64,000 bases of DNA from positions 16,074-80,073 of the forward strand of contig NZ_JAJVHF010000016.1 of NCBI RefSeq assembly GCF_022171985.1, given 5' to 3'. A model generated the notes under the pieces. The model was not told where the DNA came from. It ran no database searches and worked only from the letters and a program-made list of their open reading frames with translations. Positions within the stretch are counted from its first letter, which is position 1. Each line of letters opens with the position of its first letter. The stretch is from Huaxiibacter chinensis (GTDB lineage Bacteria > Pseudomonadota > Gammaproteobacteria > Enterobacterales > Enterobacteriaceae). The translations under genes and the position numbers were made by a program. Shown here piece by piece: positions 1 to 10,015 of this stretch.

Positions 1-158
1 CGCTTCCACAAGCGATGGATCCCGAATGACATCAGGTCATTCATGACATCATACTTTGCCGCCACGGAATGAAATACGTGGGCAACCATGTCAGCTTTCT
101 GCGCTTTGGCGACAGTCTGAAAGCCAAAGTGTGTCGTATCTTGTGAATCTTCAACCAT
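1..158 (-). CDS. ubiE: UbiE/MenG C-methyltransferase, N-terminal part, cut by window edge
   Basis: Only the first 52 codons are inside the window; the gene runs off the left edge. The translation starts [18 protein letters not shown] and continues to ...GIHRLWKR, which matches the N-terminus of UbiE, the SAM-dependent methyltransferase of ubiquinone and menaquinone synthesis. The ATG lies at 158-156 on the minus strand. It is downstream of and co-directional with rmuC, as in E. coli. The SAM-binding glycine-rich motif would lie just beyond the window, so function is inferred from the N-terminus and synteny. Confidence 0.9.
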   Translation of the reverse strand, partial: MVEDSQDTTHFGFQTVAKAQKADMVAHVFHSVAAKYDVMNDLMSFGIHRLWK

Positions 159-224
159 CTCAGTGCCTGCTAATCAGTCAAATGTGCATGAAGTGTAACA
201 GATTGGGCGCGTTTGCCCTACGTT

Positions 225-1682
225 TCAACCACCGTGAAAGAAACGGTCTGCCTGCGTTTCGTTGGCAGATTGTGCGCCTAACGTCTTGTCTTGATTGTGA
301 CTATTAACCCCATTTTCGCCCTCACGCAGACGATACTCTTCATCCTGTGCGGTGGCCTGTTCGGCTAAATCCGGATTAATCTCGCGTTTTACTTCGACCC
401 CCAGACTGCGAAAGGCTTCTGCCTGGGCGAGTAAATTGCCACGGCCAGAGGAGAGCTTTTTCATCGCCTGCCGGTAGTTGTCCTGGGCACGGTCGAGGTT
501 TTGCCCGACAGAGGTCATATCGTCCACAAACAGGCGCATTTTGTCGTATAGCTTGCTGGCGCGATCGGCAATGTGCTGCGCGTTTCGGCTTTGGTGCTCG
601 TAGCGCCACAGGTTCGCGATAGTGCGCAAGGCCACCAGCAGCGTGGTGGGGCTGACCAGCATAATGTTGTTTTTTAGCGCTTCGGTAATCAGTTCAGGCT
701 GTCTGTCCAGCGCCAGCAAAAAAGCGGGTTCAACCGGGATAAACATCAGCACATAATCCAGCGAACGCAGGCCGGGTAACTGCTGGTAATCTTTTCTGCC
801 CAGCAGGCGAATATGGTTACGCACGGAGGCGATATGTTCCGACAGCGCGGATTCCCGCGTGTAGTCGTCTTCGGCATTAAAATAACGTTCATAGGCAACC
901 AGGGTCATTTTGGCATCGATGACCACATCCTTGCCCTGCGGGAGACGCACGATAACATCCGGCTGCATGCGGGCACGGGATTCGGTCTCAATGCTCACCT
1001 GTGTTTCATATTCATACCCTTCCCGCAGGCCGGAGGCCTCCAGCACGCGGGTGAGCACGACTTCGCCCCAGTTGCCCTGAGTTTTATTATCGCCTTTCAG
1101 CGCCCGCGTCAGGTTAACCGCTTCCTGGGTCATCTGGGCGTTAAGCTGCTGGAGATTACGGATTTCATGGGCCAGAGTGTGGCGTTCACGCGCCTCCTGG
1201 CCGAAGCTGTCCTGAACCTGACGGCGAAAGCCATCGAGCTGTTCGCGCAGCGGGGTCAGTAAGCCCTGCAGACTTTGGCGATTTTGTTCATCGACGCGAC
1301 GGTTGCTCTGTTCAAAAATGCGGTTAGCGAGATTCTCAAACTGCTCGCTCAGCCGCTGCTCGCTGTTCATCATCTGGCGAATTTTGTCTTCCGCGTGCAG
1401 TTGGGTCGACTCCAGTCGGGTGGTTACTTCACGCAGATCCGCTTCCAGAGAGGTGTTGATATCGCGCAGGTTGCGCAGCTCGTTGTTAAGCAACTCACAC
1501 TCTTCGCGCCAGTGGCTGCTCTGGGATAGCTGTTGTTTTGCCGCGCTCAGTTCCGCCACCATCTCTTCACGATCGGCCAGTTGATCGGCTTTATGCTGCG
1601 CATGTTGGTAGCCGGAAATCAGCCAGCCCACACCCGCGCCCACCAGCGCAATCACTGCATACATCACGATAGAGATATCCAC
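225..1682 (-). CDS. rmuC: DNA recombination protein RmuC
   Basis: A 485-residue RmuC-family protein (about 475 in E. coli). A membrane anchor is visible at residues 4-24. A long charged coiled coil follows to about residue 200. The C-terminal RmuC domain begins at GNWGE (203-207) and carries PDVIV...DAK (241-258), resembling a PD-(D/E)xK nuclease core. RmuC limits DNA inversions at short inverted repeats in E. coli; its biochemical activity is not firmly established. It lies between udp and ubiE on the same strand, separated from udp by an intrinsic terminator. Confidence 0.93.
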   Translation of the reverse strand: MDISIVMYAVIALVGAGVGWLISGYQHAQHKADQLADREEMVAELSAAKQQLSQSSHWREECELLNNELRNLRDINTSLEADLREVTTRLESTQLHAEDKIRQMMNSEQRLSEQFENLANRIFEQSNRRVDEQNRQSLQGLLTPLREQLDGFRRQVQDSFGQEARERHTLAHEIRNLQQLNAQMTQEAVNLTRALKGDNKTQGNWGEVVLTRVLEASGLREGYEYETQVSIETESRARMQPDVIVRLPQGKDVVIDAKMTLVAYERYFNAEDDYTRESALSEHIASVRNHIRLLGRKDYQQLPGLRSLDYVLMFIPVEPAFLLALDRQPELITEALKNNIMLVSPTTLLVALRTIANLWRYEHQSRNAQHIADRASKLYDKMRLFVDDMTSVGQNLDRAQDNYRQAMKKLSSGRGNLLAQAEAFRSLGVEVKREINPDLAEQATAQDEEYRLREGENGVNSHNQDKTLGAQSANETQADRFFHGG

Positions 1683-1773
1683 AACGCCTCCTGCTTCAAA
1701 CTGTTACCCGCACAAAATAGAATTGTGCTGTATAAACGTCCAGTTTGAAAGGGATTTCCTGCGAGGCATTACG

Positions 1774-1804
1774 CAAAAAAGAAAAGGCCGAACGTGTCGG
1801 CCTT
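1774..1804 (-). terminator. intrinsic terminator of udp
   Basis: An 8-bp perfect stem (1784-1791 with 1797-1804, sequence AAGGCCGA on the plus strand) with a 5-nt loop. On the minus strand it is followed by a T-rich tract (complement of 1774-1783). It lies just after the udp stop codon and so ends the udp transcript before rmuC. Confidence 0.85.
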
Positions 1805-1823
1805 GAGTCAGGAAGGAGCAAGA

Positions 1824-2585
1824 TTAGATCAGGCGGCGCGCCGCTTCTACCACGATTTTCACCGCGTGGCTTTCCGTCTGCTTCATGGTTTCTGCGTTAG
1901 GGATCTCTTGCTGGGTGCGGTTGACGATAACGCCCGCCACCATACCGGCACGCAGGCCCTGACTTGCGCACATGGTCAGCAGCGTGGCGGATTCCATCTC
2001 GTAGTTCATCACGCCCATGGCCTGCCACTCTTCCATTGAACCTTTAAAGCGGTTGACCACACGACCAGAGAAGGTGTCATAACGCTCCTGGCCTGGGTAG
2101 AAGGTATCGGAAGAGGCGGTTACGCCAACGTGCGTGGTCGCACCGATGGATTTCGCCGCCTCTACCAGAGCGGTAGTACAGTCGAAATCGGCCACCGCCG
2201 GGAATTCCATTGGGGCGAAGTGCAGGCTTGCACCGTCAAGACGCACCGATGCGGTCGTGACCAGCACGTCACCTACATTGATATGCGGCTGAATTGCACC
2301 GGTAGTGCCGATGCGCAGGAAAGTCCGAATGCCCAGTTGCGCCAGTTCTTCAACCGCGATAGAGGTCGACGGACCGCCGATACCGGTTGAACATACAATC
2401 ACCGCTTTACCATCCAGCTCAGCACGCCAGGTGGTGAATTCACGATGGGCTGCCAGTTTGACCGGCTTATCCATCAGCGCGGCGATCTTTTCCACACGCT
2501 CAGGATCGCCCGGGACGATGGCCAGCGTAGCCCCTTGTAAATCGTTTTTAGTGAGGCCGAGATGAAAAACATCAGACTTAGACAT
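1824..2585 (-). CDS. udp: uridine phosphorylase
   Basis: 253 residues, the same length as E. coli Udp. It cleaves uridine with phosphate to uracil and ribose-1-phosphate in pyrimidine nucleoside salvage. The phosphate/ribose site is visible as GDPER (26-30) and GTTGAI (93-98). The family's ribose-binding E-M-E triplet is at residues 196-198 within the NYEMES stretch. The start is preceded by GGAG on the minus strand. Two CRP half-site palindromes lie upstream, as expected for a CRP/CytR-controlled gene. Confidence 0.97.
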   Translation of the reverse strand: MSKSDVFHLGLTKNDLQGATLAIVPGDPERVEKIAALMDKPVKLAAHREFTTWRAELDGKAVIVCSTGIGGPSTSIAVEELAQLGIRTFLRIGTTGAIQPHINVGDVLVTTASVRLDGASLHFAPMEFPAVADFDCTTALVEAAKSIGATTHVGVTASSDTFYPGQERYDTFSGRVVNRFKGSMEEWQAMGVMNYEMESATLLTMCASQGLRAGMVAGVIVNRTQQEIPNAETMKQTESHAVKIVVEAARRLI

Positions 2586-2654
2586 AGGTGACTCCTCTGT
2601 GGGTCGGGTTGTCAGAAGAAGTAAAACGGTACTTTACAGAAGCATAAGGCTTAA

Positions 2655-2728
2655 TTTCGTGACAGACCTCACCACGAATGAAAATGATTGCAGTTAATTA
2701 CCATAAAAAGGTGATTTGCATCACACTA
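2655..2728 (-). promoter_or_regulatory. two CRP-type sites upstream of udp
   Basis: Two perfect GTGA-N6-TCAC motifs lie at 2659-2672 and 2711-2724, exactly 52 bp apart (about five helical turns). This is the arrangement known for the E. coli udp promoter, where CytR binds between two CRP dimers. The spacing and perfect cores are seen directly; CytR binding in between is inferred. Confidence 0.75.
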
Positions 2729-2834
2729 ATAAGTTATATCGCTGACGTCTGCACAAAAGATAGACCGTTTCGGGCACTGTGAGTTGTTAACTTGAGGTCT
2801 ATATTTATTTGCACCAACGGGTACGGAGAATACC

Positions 2835-3638
2835 ATGACTCAGAAAACACATTTTGCACCTGCTGCAGCCCCCCACGCCTCCACCATCGTCTCAACCCCT
2901 GAGGATGCGATTACGGCGGGTGAAACCTCCATCCCGTCACAGGGTGAGAATATGCCTGCCTATCACGCGCGACCCAAGGAGGCAGAAGGCCCTCTTCCCA
3001 TCGTCATTGTGATTCAGGAAATTTTCGGCGTGCATGAGCATATTCGCGACATTTGTCGTCGCCTCGCGCTGGAAGGTTATCTCGCGGTCGCGCCGGAACT
3101 TTACTTCCGACAGGGCGATCCGAATGACTACAACGATATCCCGACGTTGTTCAGTAACCTTGTCAGTAAGGTGCCCGATGCACAGGTACTGGCCGATCTG
3201 GACCATGTCGCCAGCTGGGCTGCGCGCAATGGTGGCGATCCGCACCGCCTGATGGTGACTGGCTTCTGCTGGGGTGGACGCATCAGCTGGCTGTACGCGG
3301 CCCACAATCCGCAGCTTAAAGCCGCTGTCGCCTGGTATGGCAAACTGGTGGGTGAAAAAACGCTTAACTCGCCAAACCATCCCGTTGATATTGCGACCGA
3401 TTTAAACGCACCGGTACTGGGGCTGTACGGCGCGGAGGACACCGGTATCCCGCTGGATACCGTAGAAACCATGCGCCATGCGCTGCGGGCGGCCAATGCG
3501 AAGGCCGAAATCGTGGTGTATCCGGAGGCGGGTCACGCTTTCAATGCCGATTATCGCCCGAGCTATCATGCCCAGTCCGCTAAAGATGGCTGGCAAAGAA
3601 TGCTGGACTGGTTTAGCCAGTACGCACGTAAAAAATAA
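2835..3638 (+). CDS. dlhH: dienelactone hydrolase family protein (YsgA/DlhH)
   Basis: 267-residue alpha/beta hydrolase of the dienelactone hydrolase family. The catalytic triad is visible as C145 in GFCWGG, D202 in YGAEDTG and H234 in GHAF, with the family's glutamate in QEIFGVH near residue 62. The natural substrate in enterobacteria is not known; a role in carboxymethylenebutenolide hydrolysis is annotation by family. It is divergent from udp and convergent with metE. Confidence 0.92.
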   Translation: MTQKTHFAPAAAPHASTIVSTPEDAITAGETSIPSQGENMPAYHARPKEAEGPLPIVIVIQEIFGVHEHIRDICRRLALEGYLAVAPELYFRQGDPNDYNDIPTLFSNLVSKVPDAQVLADLDHVASWAARNGGDPHRLMVTGFCWGGRISWLYAAHNPQLKAAVAWYGKLVGEKTLNSPNHPVDIATDLNAPVLGLYGAEDTGIPLDTVETMRHALRAANAKAEIVVYPEAGHAFNADYRPSYHAQSAKDGWQRMLDWFSQYARKK

Positions 3639-3656
3639 GCGCGATACCTGAACGTG

Positions 3657-3692
3657 AAAGGCCCGGTGGCGATAACGCCTTACCGGGCCTTT
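3657..3692. repeat. REP-like palindrome between convergent dlhH and metE
   Basis: An 11-bp perfect stem, AAAGGCCCGGT (3657-3667) with ACCGGGCCTTT (3682-3692), with an inner GGC/GCC pairing around a short loop. The shape and CCGGTGGCG...CGCCTTACCGG core resemble enterobacterial REP units. The position between convergent gene ends fits a role as a shared transcription stop or mRNA 3'-end stabiliser. Confidence 0.7.
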
Positions 3693-3735
3693 ACGCCTGC
3701 TGAGTTCAGCAGGTTGGATACGTCATGCTGCGTCG

Positions 3736-5997
3736 TTATGCCTGACGCAGGTTCTGCGCCGCCTGCACCATGTTCGCCAGGGCGGCACGCGTCTCTGGCC
3801 AGCCGCGGGTTTTGAGTCCGCAGTCCGGATTCACCCACAGACGCTCAGCCGGGATCCGCTGTGCTGCTTTCTCCAGCAACGCTTCGATCCACTCCACGCT
3901 CGGCACATTCGGTGAGTGAATGTCATACACCCCCGGTCCGATTTCATTCGGATAGTCGAACTCCTCAAACGACTCCAGCAGTTCCATATCGGAACGTGAC
4001 GTCTCGATGGTAATCACGTCCGCATCCAGCGCGGCGATGGAATCCATGATGTCGTTAAATTCGCAATAACACATGTGTGTATGGATCTGCGTGTCGTTCT
4101 TTGCCACGGCAGCGTTGATACGGAAGGCCTCCACGCCCCATTGCAAATAAGCATCCCAGTCACTGCGACGCAGCGGCAGACCTTCACGCAGTGCAGGTTC
4201 GTCGATCTGGATAATGCCAATACCCGCCGCTTCCAGATCGGCCACTTCATCACGCAGCGCCAGCGCAATCTGTTTGGCGATGGTTTCGCGGCTCACGTCT
4301 TCACGCGGGAACGACCAGCAGAGAATAGTGACCGGACCGGTCAGCATGCCTTTCACCGGCTTGTCGGTCAGAGACTGGGCATACTTCGCCCATTCAACGG
4401 TGATGGCTTCAGGACGGCTGACATCGCCAATGACGACCGGGGGTTTTACGCAGCGGGAACCGTAGCTTTGTACCCAGCCGTTCTGGGTGAAGACAAAACC
4501 GTCCAGGTGTTCACCGAAGTATTCCACCATGTCGTTTCGCTCGGCTTCACCATGCACCAGCACGTCCAGGCCTAAACGTTCCTGTTCCACAATCGCCTGC
4601 TTAATATGTTCGGCGATGCCGGTGCGGTAATGGTTTGCGTCCAGATTGCCCTTTTTGAAGTCCAGACGCAGGCCGCGAATTTCTGTGGTCTGCGGGAATG
4701 AGCCAATTGTCGTCGTTGGCCAGGCAGGCAAGCTGAAGCGCGCTCGCTGCGCTTCGGCACGCACGTCATACGGGTCCTGACGCTGGCTGTCCTGCGCGGT
4801 AATGGCGGCCAGACGTTTTTCGACGGCGGCGTTGTGAACGCGGGACGAATGACGACGGGCCTGAATCGGCGCGCTCCATTCAACCAGGCTGGCGGTATCG
4901 CCCGTGTTTAGCGCATCGCGCAGCAGCGCCAGCTCTTCGCATTTTTGCAGGGCGAAGGCAAACCAGCTCTTCACTTCCGCATCCAGACGCGTTTCAACGC
5001 TCAGATCGATTGGGCTGTGCAGCAGGGAGCACGACGAGGCGACCCACAGCTCGCGTTTGCCGACGAGCGTTTTAATCCGGGCATATTTTTCTGTCAGATC
5101 CGCACGCCAGACGTTGCGTCCATTGACCAGCCCCGCTGACAGCAGCCAGTCCGCAGGAAGACGTTGATGCAGCTCAGCCACATCGTCTTTGCCGTGGACA
5201 AGGTCAACGTGCAGCCCCTGCACTGGCAGCGCAGCGAGGGTGTCGAGGTTTGGCGTAACACCTTCAAAATAGGTGGTCAGCAGAAGCTTCACCTGGCCGC
5301 TCAGCGCATCATAAGCGGGCTTAAAGGCATCAAGCCAGTCTTGCTCTAATTCGAGCACCAGCGCAGGTTCGTCAATCTGGACCCACTCAACGCCGCGTTT
5401 TGCCAGCTCGGCCAACACCTGCTGGTAGACAGGCAGGATATCGTTCAACAGCGTCAGGCGATCAAACTGTTCACCCTTCACTTTACCCAGCCATAAATAG
5501 GTCACAGGACCGAGCAGCACAGGCTTAATGGTATGCCCCAGCGCCAGCGCTTCATCCACTTCATCCAGCAGCTGCGTCCAGGTCAGTTTGAACTGCTGGC
5601 CTTTGACGAATTCCGGCACCATGTAGTGATAGTTGGTGTTAAACCATTTGGTCATTTCTGCCGCTGCGGCGGGTTCTCCCGTTGGCGCACGACCACGACC
5701 AAGACGGAAAAGAGTATCGATATCGACCGAGCCATCTTTGTTCTGATGACGAGCCGGCACGTTACCAAGCAGCAGGCTGGTGGTCAGAACATGGTCGTAC
5801 CAGGCGAAATCGCCTACCGGCAGCAAATCAATGCCCGCCTGGCGCTGCTGATCCCAGTGACGCGCACGCAGCTCGCGGCCCACGGCCAGCAGTTCTTCGC
5901 GGCTGGATTTACCCGCCCAGTAACTTTCTTGTGCTTTTTTCAGTTCACGGCGCAAACCAACGCGAGGGAAACCGAGAGTGTGGTTGATTACAGTCAT
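3736..5997 (-). CDS. metE: cobalamin-independent methionine synthase
   Basis: 753 residues, the E. coli length. It transfers methyl from 5-methyltetrahydropteroyl-triglutamate to homocysteine, the last step of methionine synthesis when B12 is absent. The N-terminal duplicated barrel begins [10 protein letters not shown]. The zinc-binding residues of the C-terminal barrel are visible in [11 protein letters not shown] and in [11 protein letters not shown] near the end. It is transcribed divergently from its activator gene metR; MetJ/MetR elements and an ERIC repeat occupy the shared region. Confidence 0.98.
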   Translation of the reverse strand: MTVINHTLGFPRVGLRRELKKAQESYWAGKSSREELLAVGRELRARHWDQQRQAGIDLLPVGDFAWYDHVLTTSLLLGNVPARHQNKDGSVDIDTLFRLGRGRAPTGEPAAAAEMTKWFNTNYHYMVPEFVKGQQFKLTWTQLLDEVDEALALGHTIKPVLLGPVTYLWLGKVKGEQFDRLTLLNDILPVYQQVLAELAKRGVEWVQIDEPALVLELEQDWLDAFKPAYDALSGQVKLLLTTYFEGVTPNLDTLAALPVQGLHVDLVHGKDDVAELHQRLPADWLLSAGLVNGRNVWRADLTEKYARIKTLVGKRELWVASSCSLLHSPIDLSVETRLDAEVKSWFAFALQKCEELALLRDALNTGDTASLVEWSAPIQARRHSSRVHNAAVEKRLAAITAQDSQRQDPYDVRAEAQRARFSLPAWPTTTIGSFPQTTEIRGLRLDFKKGNLDANHYRTGIAEHIKQAIVEQERLGLDVLVHGEAERNDMVEYFGEHLDGFVFTQNGWVQSYGSRCVKPPVVIGDVSRPEAITVEWAKYAQSLTDKPVKGMLTGPVTILCWSFPREDVSRETIAKQIALALRDEVADLEAAGIGIIQIDEPALREGLPLRRSDWDAYLQWGVEAFRINAAVAKNDTQIHTHMCYCEFNDIMDSIAALDADVITIETSRSDMELLESFEEFDYPNEIGPGVYDIHSPNVPSVEWIEALLEKAAQRIPAERLWVNPDCGLKTRGWPETRAALANMVQAAQNLRQA

Positions 5998-6030
5998 GTG
6001 TCATTCCTCTAAGAATTCATTGAATCTGAA

Positions 6031-6170
6031 GGTAAAACTCTAAACAGTTCGGCTGGCAGGAAGGCGGCCCCGCAACGTATCCCCCGCAACGTATCCCCCG
6101 GAGCTTACTGAAGTAAGAGACGAGAGTAAGCGAGGATGCCAACGCATCTGCCAGTCGAAATATGACGAGT
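6031..6170. repeat. ERIC (IRU) element with an internal 14-bp tandem duplication
   Basis: The stretch follows the ERIC consensus as I remember it: ACTCTAAACAGTT, GGCAGGAAGGCGGC, GGAGCTTAC-GAAGTAAG, GAG-GTAAGCGAGG, GCCAACGCATCTGCC and a GAAATATGACGAG end. Inside, the 14-mer GCAACGTATCCCCC occurs twice in tandem (6072-6085 and 6086-6099), where the consensus has one GTGAATCCCC block. The element fills about half of the metE-metR intergenic region. Confidence 0.85.
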
Positions 6171-6172
6171 TT

Positions 6173-6188
6173 GGACGTCCAGATGTTT
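6173..6188. promoter_or_regulatory. candidate MetJ operator (tandem met boxes)
   Basis: Two adjacent 8-mers, GGACGTCC and AGATGTTT, resemble the met-box consensus AGACGTCT. They lie in the metE-metR divergent control region, where MetJ repression is established in E. coli and Salmonella. The second box is weak, so the call rests largely on position. Confidence 0.45.
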
Positions 6189-6247
6189 ACACATCCATAA
6201 TTGGCGGTTACTGTATATTCCTCAAGCGCAAAATGTTCATGGCGAAG

Positions 6248-6260
6248 TGAAGGACTTTCA
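6248..6260. promoter_or_regulatory. candidate MetR-type palindrome at the metR start
   Basis: TGAAGGACTTTCA matches the TGAA-N5-TTCA form of a MetR site. It overlaps the metR ribosome-binding site (AGGA) and ends on the first base of the start codon, so it may be an autoregulatory site or a chance consequence of the Shine-Dalgarno context. Confidence 0.3.
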
Positions 6261-7213
6261 TGATCGAGATAAAACATCTGAAAACGCTACAGGCGTTGCG
6301 GAACTGCGGCTCGCTGGCGGCGGCGGCAGCCACGCTGCATCAGACCCAATCCGCCCTTTCTCACCAGTTCAGCGATCTGGAACAACGCCTTGGCTTTCGT
6401 CTCTTCGTGCGTAAAAGCCAGCCGCTCCGCTTCACGCCGCAGGGCGAAGTTTTACTTCAACTGGCTAATCAGGTGCTGCCTCAGATTGCTTCCGCGTTAC
6501 AGGCGTGCAACGAGCCTCAGCAGACGACACTGCGTATCGCTATCGAATGCCATAGTTGTATTCAGTGGCTGACGCCTGCGCTTGAGAACTTCCGCCAGAA
6601 ATGGCCCCAGGTGGAGATGGATTTCAAATCTGGCGTGACCTTTGATCCGCAGCCGTCGCTCCAGCAAGGCGAACTGGACGTGGTGCTCACGTCTGATATT
6701 TTGCCCCGCAGCGGTCTGCATTATTCACCGATGTTTGATTTCGAAGTGCGTCTGGTGCTGGCGCCGGATCATGCGCTGGCGAGCAAAACGCGCATCACGC
6801 CCGAAGATCTGGCGACCGAGACGTTGCTGATTTACCCGGTTCAACGCAGCCGCCTGGATATCTGGCGCCATTTCCTGCAACCTGCGGGAATGAGCCCGAA
6901 CCTGAAAAGCGTGGATAACACCCTGCTGCTGATACAGATGGTGGCGGCGAAGATGGGCATCGCGGCGCTGCCCCACTGGGTGGTTGAGAGCGTTGAGCGC
7001 CAGGGTCTGGTAGTGACTAAAACCCTGGGCGAGGGGTTGTGGAGCCGGCTGTACGCTGCCGTGCGCGATGGCGAGCAGCGTCAACCGGTTACGGAGGCCT
7101 TTATTCGCTCAGCGCGGAATCACGCTTGCGACCATCTGCCGTTTGTTCGGAGCGCGGAGCGACCCAATGGCGATGCACCCATAGCGAAGCCAGAATCACC
7201 GTTCCCCCAATAA
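6260..7213 (+). CDS. metR: LysR-type activator of methionine genes
   Basis: 317 residues, the same as E. coli MetR. The N-terminal winged helix-turn-helix is visible ([20 protein letters not shown]...[14 protein letters not shown], residues 5-45), followed by a LysR co-inducer domain. MetR activates metE and metH with homocysteine as co-effector. AGGA precedes the ATG. The last 113 bp overlap the 3' end of the convergent yigM gene. Confidence 0.96.
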   Translation: MIEIKHLKTLQALRNCGSLAAAAATLHQTQSALSHQFSDLEQRLGFRLFVRKSQPLRFTPQGEVLLQLANQVLPQIASALQACNEPQQTTLRIAIECHSCIQWLTPALENFRQKWPQVEMDFKSGVTFDPQPSLQQGELDVVLTSDILPRSGLHYSPMFDFEVRLVLAPDHALASKTRITPEDLATETLLIYPVQRSRLDIWRHFLQPAGMSPNLKSVDNTLLLIQMVAAKMGIAALPHWVVESVERQGLVVTKTLGEGLWSRLYAAVRDGEQRQPVTEAFIRSARNHACDHLPFVRSAERPNGDAPIAKPESPFPQ

Positions 7214-8000
7214 TAAAGCTGGGCCAGTGGGGCTGCTCCTGCCAGATAGCGAGGTTTACCAGCAATCCGGCGGGGACATGAACGTTATTCATAATGCCCA
7301 GCGTACCGGCGTCCACCTGCGTCGCACCGTAGTTCCACATAAAGTAGCCCAGACCCGAAGCCACCACGCCTAGCCAAATCAGCACGCTCCACTGCACGGT
7401 GGTGGTGGGCAGCTTTTGTGGATTTCCCAACATAAACCACGCCACCACAGCAACGATCGCCGCGCCAAGGTAGAACCAGGCAAAGGCGTTATGCTGCGGC
7501 ATCGGGCGGGTTTCCATCAGGCGTTTATAGCCGACCATGCCTATAGCGAAGCTGATATTCGCCAGCTGAACAAACATCAGCCCGGTCCAGAAGTGATCGC
7601 TAATTTTGTCATAGCGAATGATTGCCGCGCCTGCCACTGCCAGGGTCGCACTCAGCAGATAACCCCAGCGCAGACGTCGCTTACTCAGCAGATCGTATAT
7701 CAGCGTGATGTAGAGCGGGGTGAGCACCGTAAACAGCAGAAATTCCGACACGGACAGGTAGACGTAAGCCCGAAAGCTGAACAGATACATGATGCCAAGC
7801 TGCATCGCCCCCACCAGCATATACAGCAGAAGGGTTTTTAGCGTTTGACCACGCGTACGCAGGAACGGCAGGAATACCAGCGCCGCCAGCCCCACGCGCA
7901 TCAGTACGGAGAAATAACTGTCGACCGAACCCGCAAGGTATTCGCCAATCAGGCTAAAGGAGAAGGCCCACAGGATCGTGGTGATAATGAGTAGCGCCAC
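7101..8000 (-). CDS. yigM: EamA-family biotin transporter YigM/BioP
   Basis: 299 residues, identical in length to E. coli YigM. Ten hydrophobic helices in two EamA repeats are apparent. E. coli YigM has been shown to be a high-affinity biotin importer, so the same role is inferred. The start codon is GTG (7998-8000), giving [11 protein letters not shown]. The C-terminal tail ends ...RDSALSE and overlaps metR antisense. It is downstream of yigL and pldB on the same strand. Confidence 0.9.
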   Translation of the reverse strand: MALLIITTILWAFSFSLIGEYLAGSVDSYFSVLMRVGLAALVFLPFLRTRGQTLKTLLLYMLVGAMQLGIMYLFSFRAYVYLSVSEFLLFTVLTPLYITLIYDLLSKRRLRWGYLLSATLAVAGAAIIRYDKISDHFWTGLMFVQLANISFAIGMVGYKRLMETRPMPQHNAFAWFYLGAAIVAVVAWFMLGNPQKLPTTTVQWSVLIWLGVVASGLGYFMWNYGATQVDAGTLGIMNNVHVPAGLLVNLAIWQEQPHWPSFIIGGTVILASLWVHRHWVAPRSEQTADGRKRDSALSE

Positions 8001-8082
8001 AGTGCTTGTCTCTCTGAAAGATGGACAGGCATTGTAGCGAACTCTTTAGTTGACAACTGAACAATAAACAATCGAATGAAGA

Positions 8083-8883
8083 TTATTCAAGGTACAGCTT
8101 GCGCAGATAATTCGGTACCGCGTTATCGGTATTGGTGCCGATGACTTCCAGCTCCGGATGCAGATCTTTCAGACGTTGATGCGCATTTTCCATAATGCAG
8201 CCTTTACCCGCCATTGAGAGCATCTCCGCATCGTTCATGCCGTCGCCGAAAGCAATGCAGTCTTTCAGTTCATAGCCCAGACGTTTCGCGACCGCTTCCA
8301 GGGCGTGGCCCTTCGATACGCCGCCTGCCATCACTTCCAGACAGGTGAGCGTTGAGAAGCTTACGTTGACGCGATCGCCCCAGCGCGCGTTGATTGCCTG
8401 CTCCAGCGGCAACAGCTCTTCGTGACTTTCACAGGTGAAGAACACCTTGCTGATCCCTTCAGGCTCCAGCAGGCCCGGTTCATACAGCGAATAGTTGAAT
8501 ACCGCTTCCTTGAAGAAACGCATTTCGTCCGGACGGTGACGGTTCATAAACCAGTCGTCATTACGATAAACGTTGGTCACGATACCCGGGTTGTTATGCA
8601 CCACGCCAAAGAGATCGGCGGCAATATCGCGGTCAAGGTTATGGGTGAAAATCAGGTTGCCATCCGTGTCATGCACGCGAGCACCGTTGGAGGTGATCAT
8701 GTAGGCTTTGATTTCCAGGTTATCGCGGATCTGCCCTACGTCCACGTGGTGACGACCGGTCGCGAAGACAAAATTGACGCCGCGTGCAGTCAGAAGCTTT
8801 AAGGTCTCTTTCGCATAAGGCGAAAGGGTGTGATCGGGAGAAAGCAGCGTGCCATCTAAGTCAGATGCAACAACCTGGTACAT
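8083..8883 (-). CDS. yigL: HAD-superfamily phosphatase YigL (pyridoxal phosphate / sugar phosphate)
   Basis: 266-residue Cof-type HAD hydrolase. Motif I is DLDGT with nucleophile D8 and acid/base D10. Motif II lies in FATGR, and motif IV is GDGMND near the C-terminus, with a C2-type cap between. E. coli YigL dephosphorylates pyridoxal 5'-phosphate and sugar phosphates and is upregulated by SgrS during glucose-phosphate stress; both are inferred here. It sits 30 bp or less from the pldB stop, so co-transcription with pldB is likely. Confidence 0.93.
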   Translation of the reverse strand: MYQVVASDLDGTLLSPDHTLSPYAKETLKLLTARGVNFVFATGRHHVDVGQIRDNLEIKAYMITSNGARVHDTDGNLIFTHNLDRDIAADLFGVVHNNPGIVTNVYRNDDWFMNRHRPDEMRFFKEAVFNYSLYEPGLLEPEGISKVFFTCESHEELLPLEQAINARWGDRVNVSFSTLTCLEVMAGGVSKGHALEAVAKRLGYELKDCIAFGDGMNDAEMLSMAGKGCIMENAHQRLKDLHPELEVIGTNTDNAVPNYLRKLYLE

Positions 8884-8913
8884 AGGGATTTCAACCTCTG
8901 GTGATAAAAGTAA

Positions 8914-9906
8914 TCAGTTATGCCTGTCGAAAAAATCAACAATGGCGTTTAGCGCGACTGAGCGCATAGTGTCCTTTTCAAAAAGGATCTCATGGTACGC
9001 GCCCTTTATGACCAGCGGTTTACCCCCTTCACAAGGGGCGCCTGCGGCCGCGCGTAATTCACAAAAGCGGTCATGCATGCGGTTATCCACCACACGCTCC
9101 TCTTCTGCCTGAATCAGTAAAGTCGGCGTAGCGTCATCGCCCGCTCCGGCAAGCGCAGACTCTCCGGCAAGGATGCCTTCACGCACCCAGTGATAGGTTG
9201 GGCCCCCTACGCGCAGACGCGGCTCGTCGGCGTAAAAGCGCAGGTTGCGGCGATAGCGCTGTCGGCTGTGGGTTAACACATTGATCGCGAAAGGCAGCGC
9301 CCGCCAGCGCCCGGTGCCGATGGCATAACCTTCACGAATACGCTGATGGCCCTCAGCCCAGTCGAGAATATGGCGTACCATCCAGTCGGGAAAACGCATC
9401 ACGATGCCAAACATGGGTGCCGTCAGCGCAATCGCATCGCACTGCGGTGAATGACGTTGCAAAAACAGCGTGGCAATCGCCCCGCCCATCGAATGCGCCA
9501 GGATGTAACGTTTCCGCCACGGCCCCGGCTGCACTTCCTGCTGCCAGAACGCGGCGAGATCGTCGACATAGTCGCTGAAATTCACCACGTGCCCACGGTG
9601 CGAATCAGATAATAACCGCCCGGAACGTCCCTGACCCCGGTGATCGATGATGAAGACATCGAAACCCAGATGGAACAGGTCATAGGCCAGCTCAGCATAT
9701 TTTACGTAACTTTCAATCCGACCCGGGCAAACGACGATAACCCGATCGTTTTTTACATCCCGAAAACGCACAAAGCGTACCGGAATATCGTCCACGCCCG
9801 TAATTTCGGCCTCTTCACGCTGACGCCAGAAATCGGTCAGCGGTCCCATGGAGAAAGCAGCAAATGCGTTCTCGCGTGTTTCCCAGTCCTTTTTCTGCTG
9901 AAACAT
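8914..9906 (-). CDS. pldB: lysophospholipase L2
   Basis: About 330 residues from the ATG at 9906-9904 (MFQQKKDWETRENAF). A longer GTG start at 9930 is open, but AGGGG lies 9 nt before the internal ATG, which aligns with the E. coli start. Alpha/beta hydrolase fold with nucleophile S139 in AHSMGG and a catalytic His in GAYHE near the end. The enzyme removes acyl chains from lysophospholipids at the inner membrane. The E. coli protein has about 10 extra C-terminal residues. Confidence 0.94.
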   Translation of the reverse strand: MFQQKKDWETRENAFAAFSMGPLTDFWRQREEAEITGVDDIPVRFVRFRDVKNDRVIVVCPGRIESYVKYAELAYDLFHLGFDVFIIDHRGQGRSGRLLSDSHRGHVVNFSDYVDDLAAFWQQEVQPGPWRKRYILAHSMGGAIATLFLQRHSPQCDAIALTAPMFGIVMRFPDWMVRHILDWAEGHQRIREGYAIGTGRWRALPFAINVLTHSRQRYRRNLRFYADEPRLRVGGPTYHWVREGILAGESALAGAGDDATPTLLIQAEEERVVDNRMHDRFCELRAAAGAPCEGGKPLVIKGAYHEILFEKDTMRSVALNAIVDFFDRHN

Positions 9907-10015
9907 TGGGTGTGTGCCCCTGTAAGCCACGGAAAATCGTTTTTTTGTGATGCTTCACAAAATGACTCAACAATAGCGTATTGTGGCATAAAAATAGACG
10001 ATTCGGGAGTTTCAA

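Noticed and set aside
6072..6099. Tandem 14-mers as a possible CRISPR or iteron array
   Set aside because: There are only two copies with no spacer, and they lie within an ERIC element, so a local duplication is the simplest reading.
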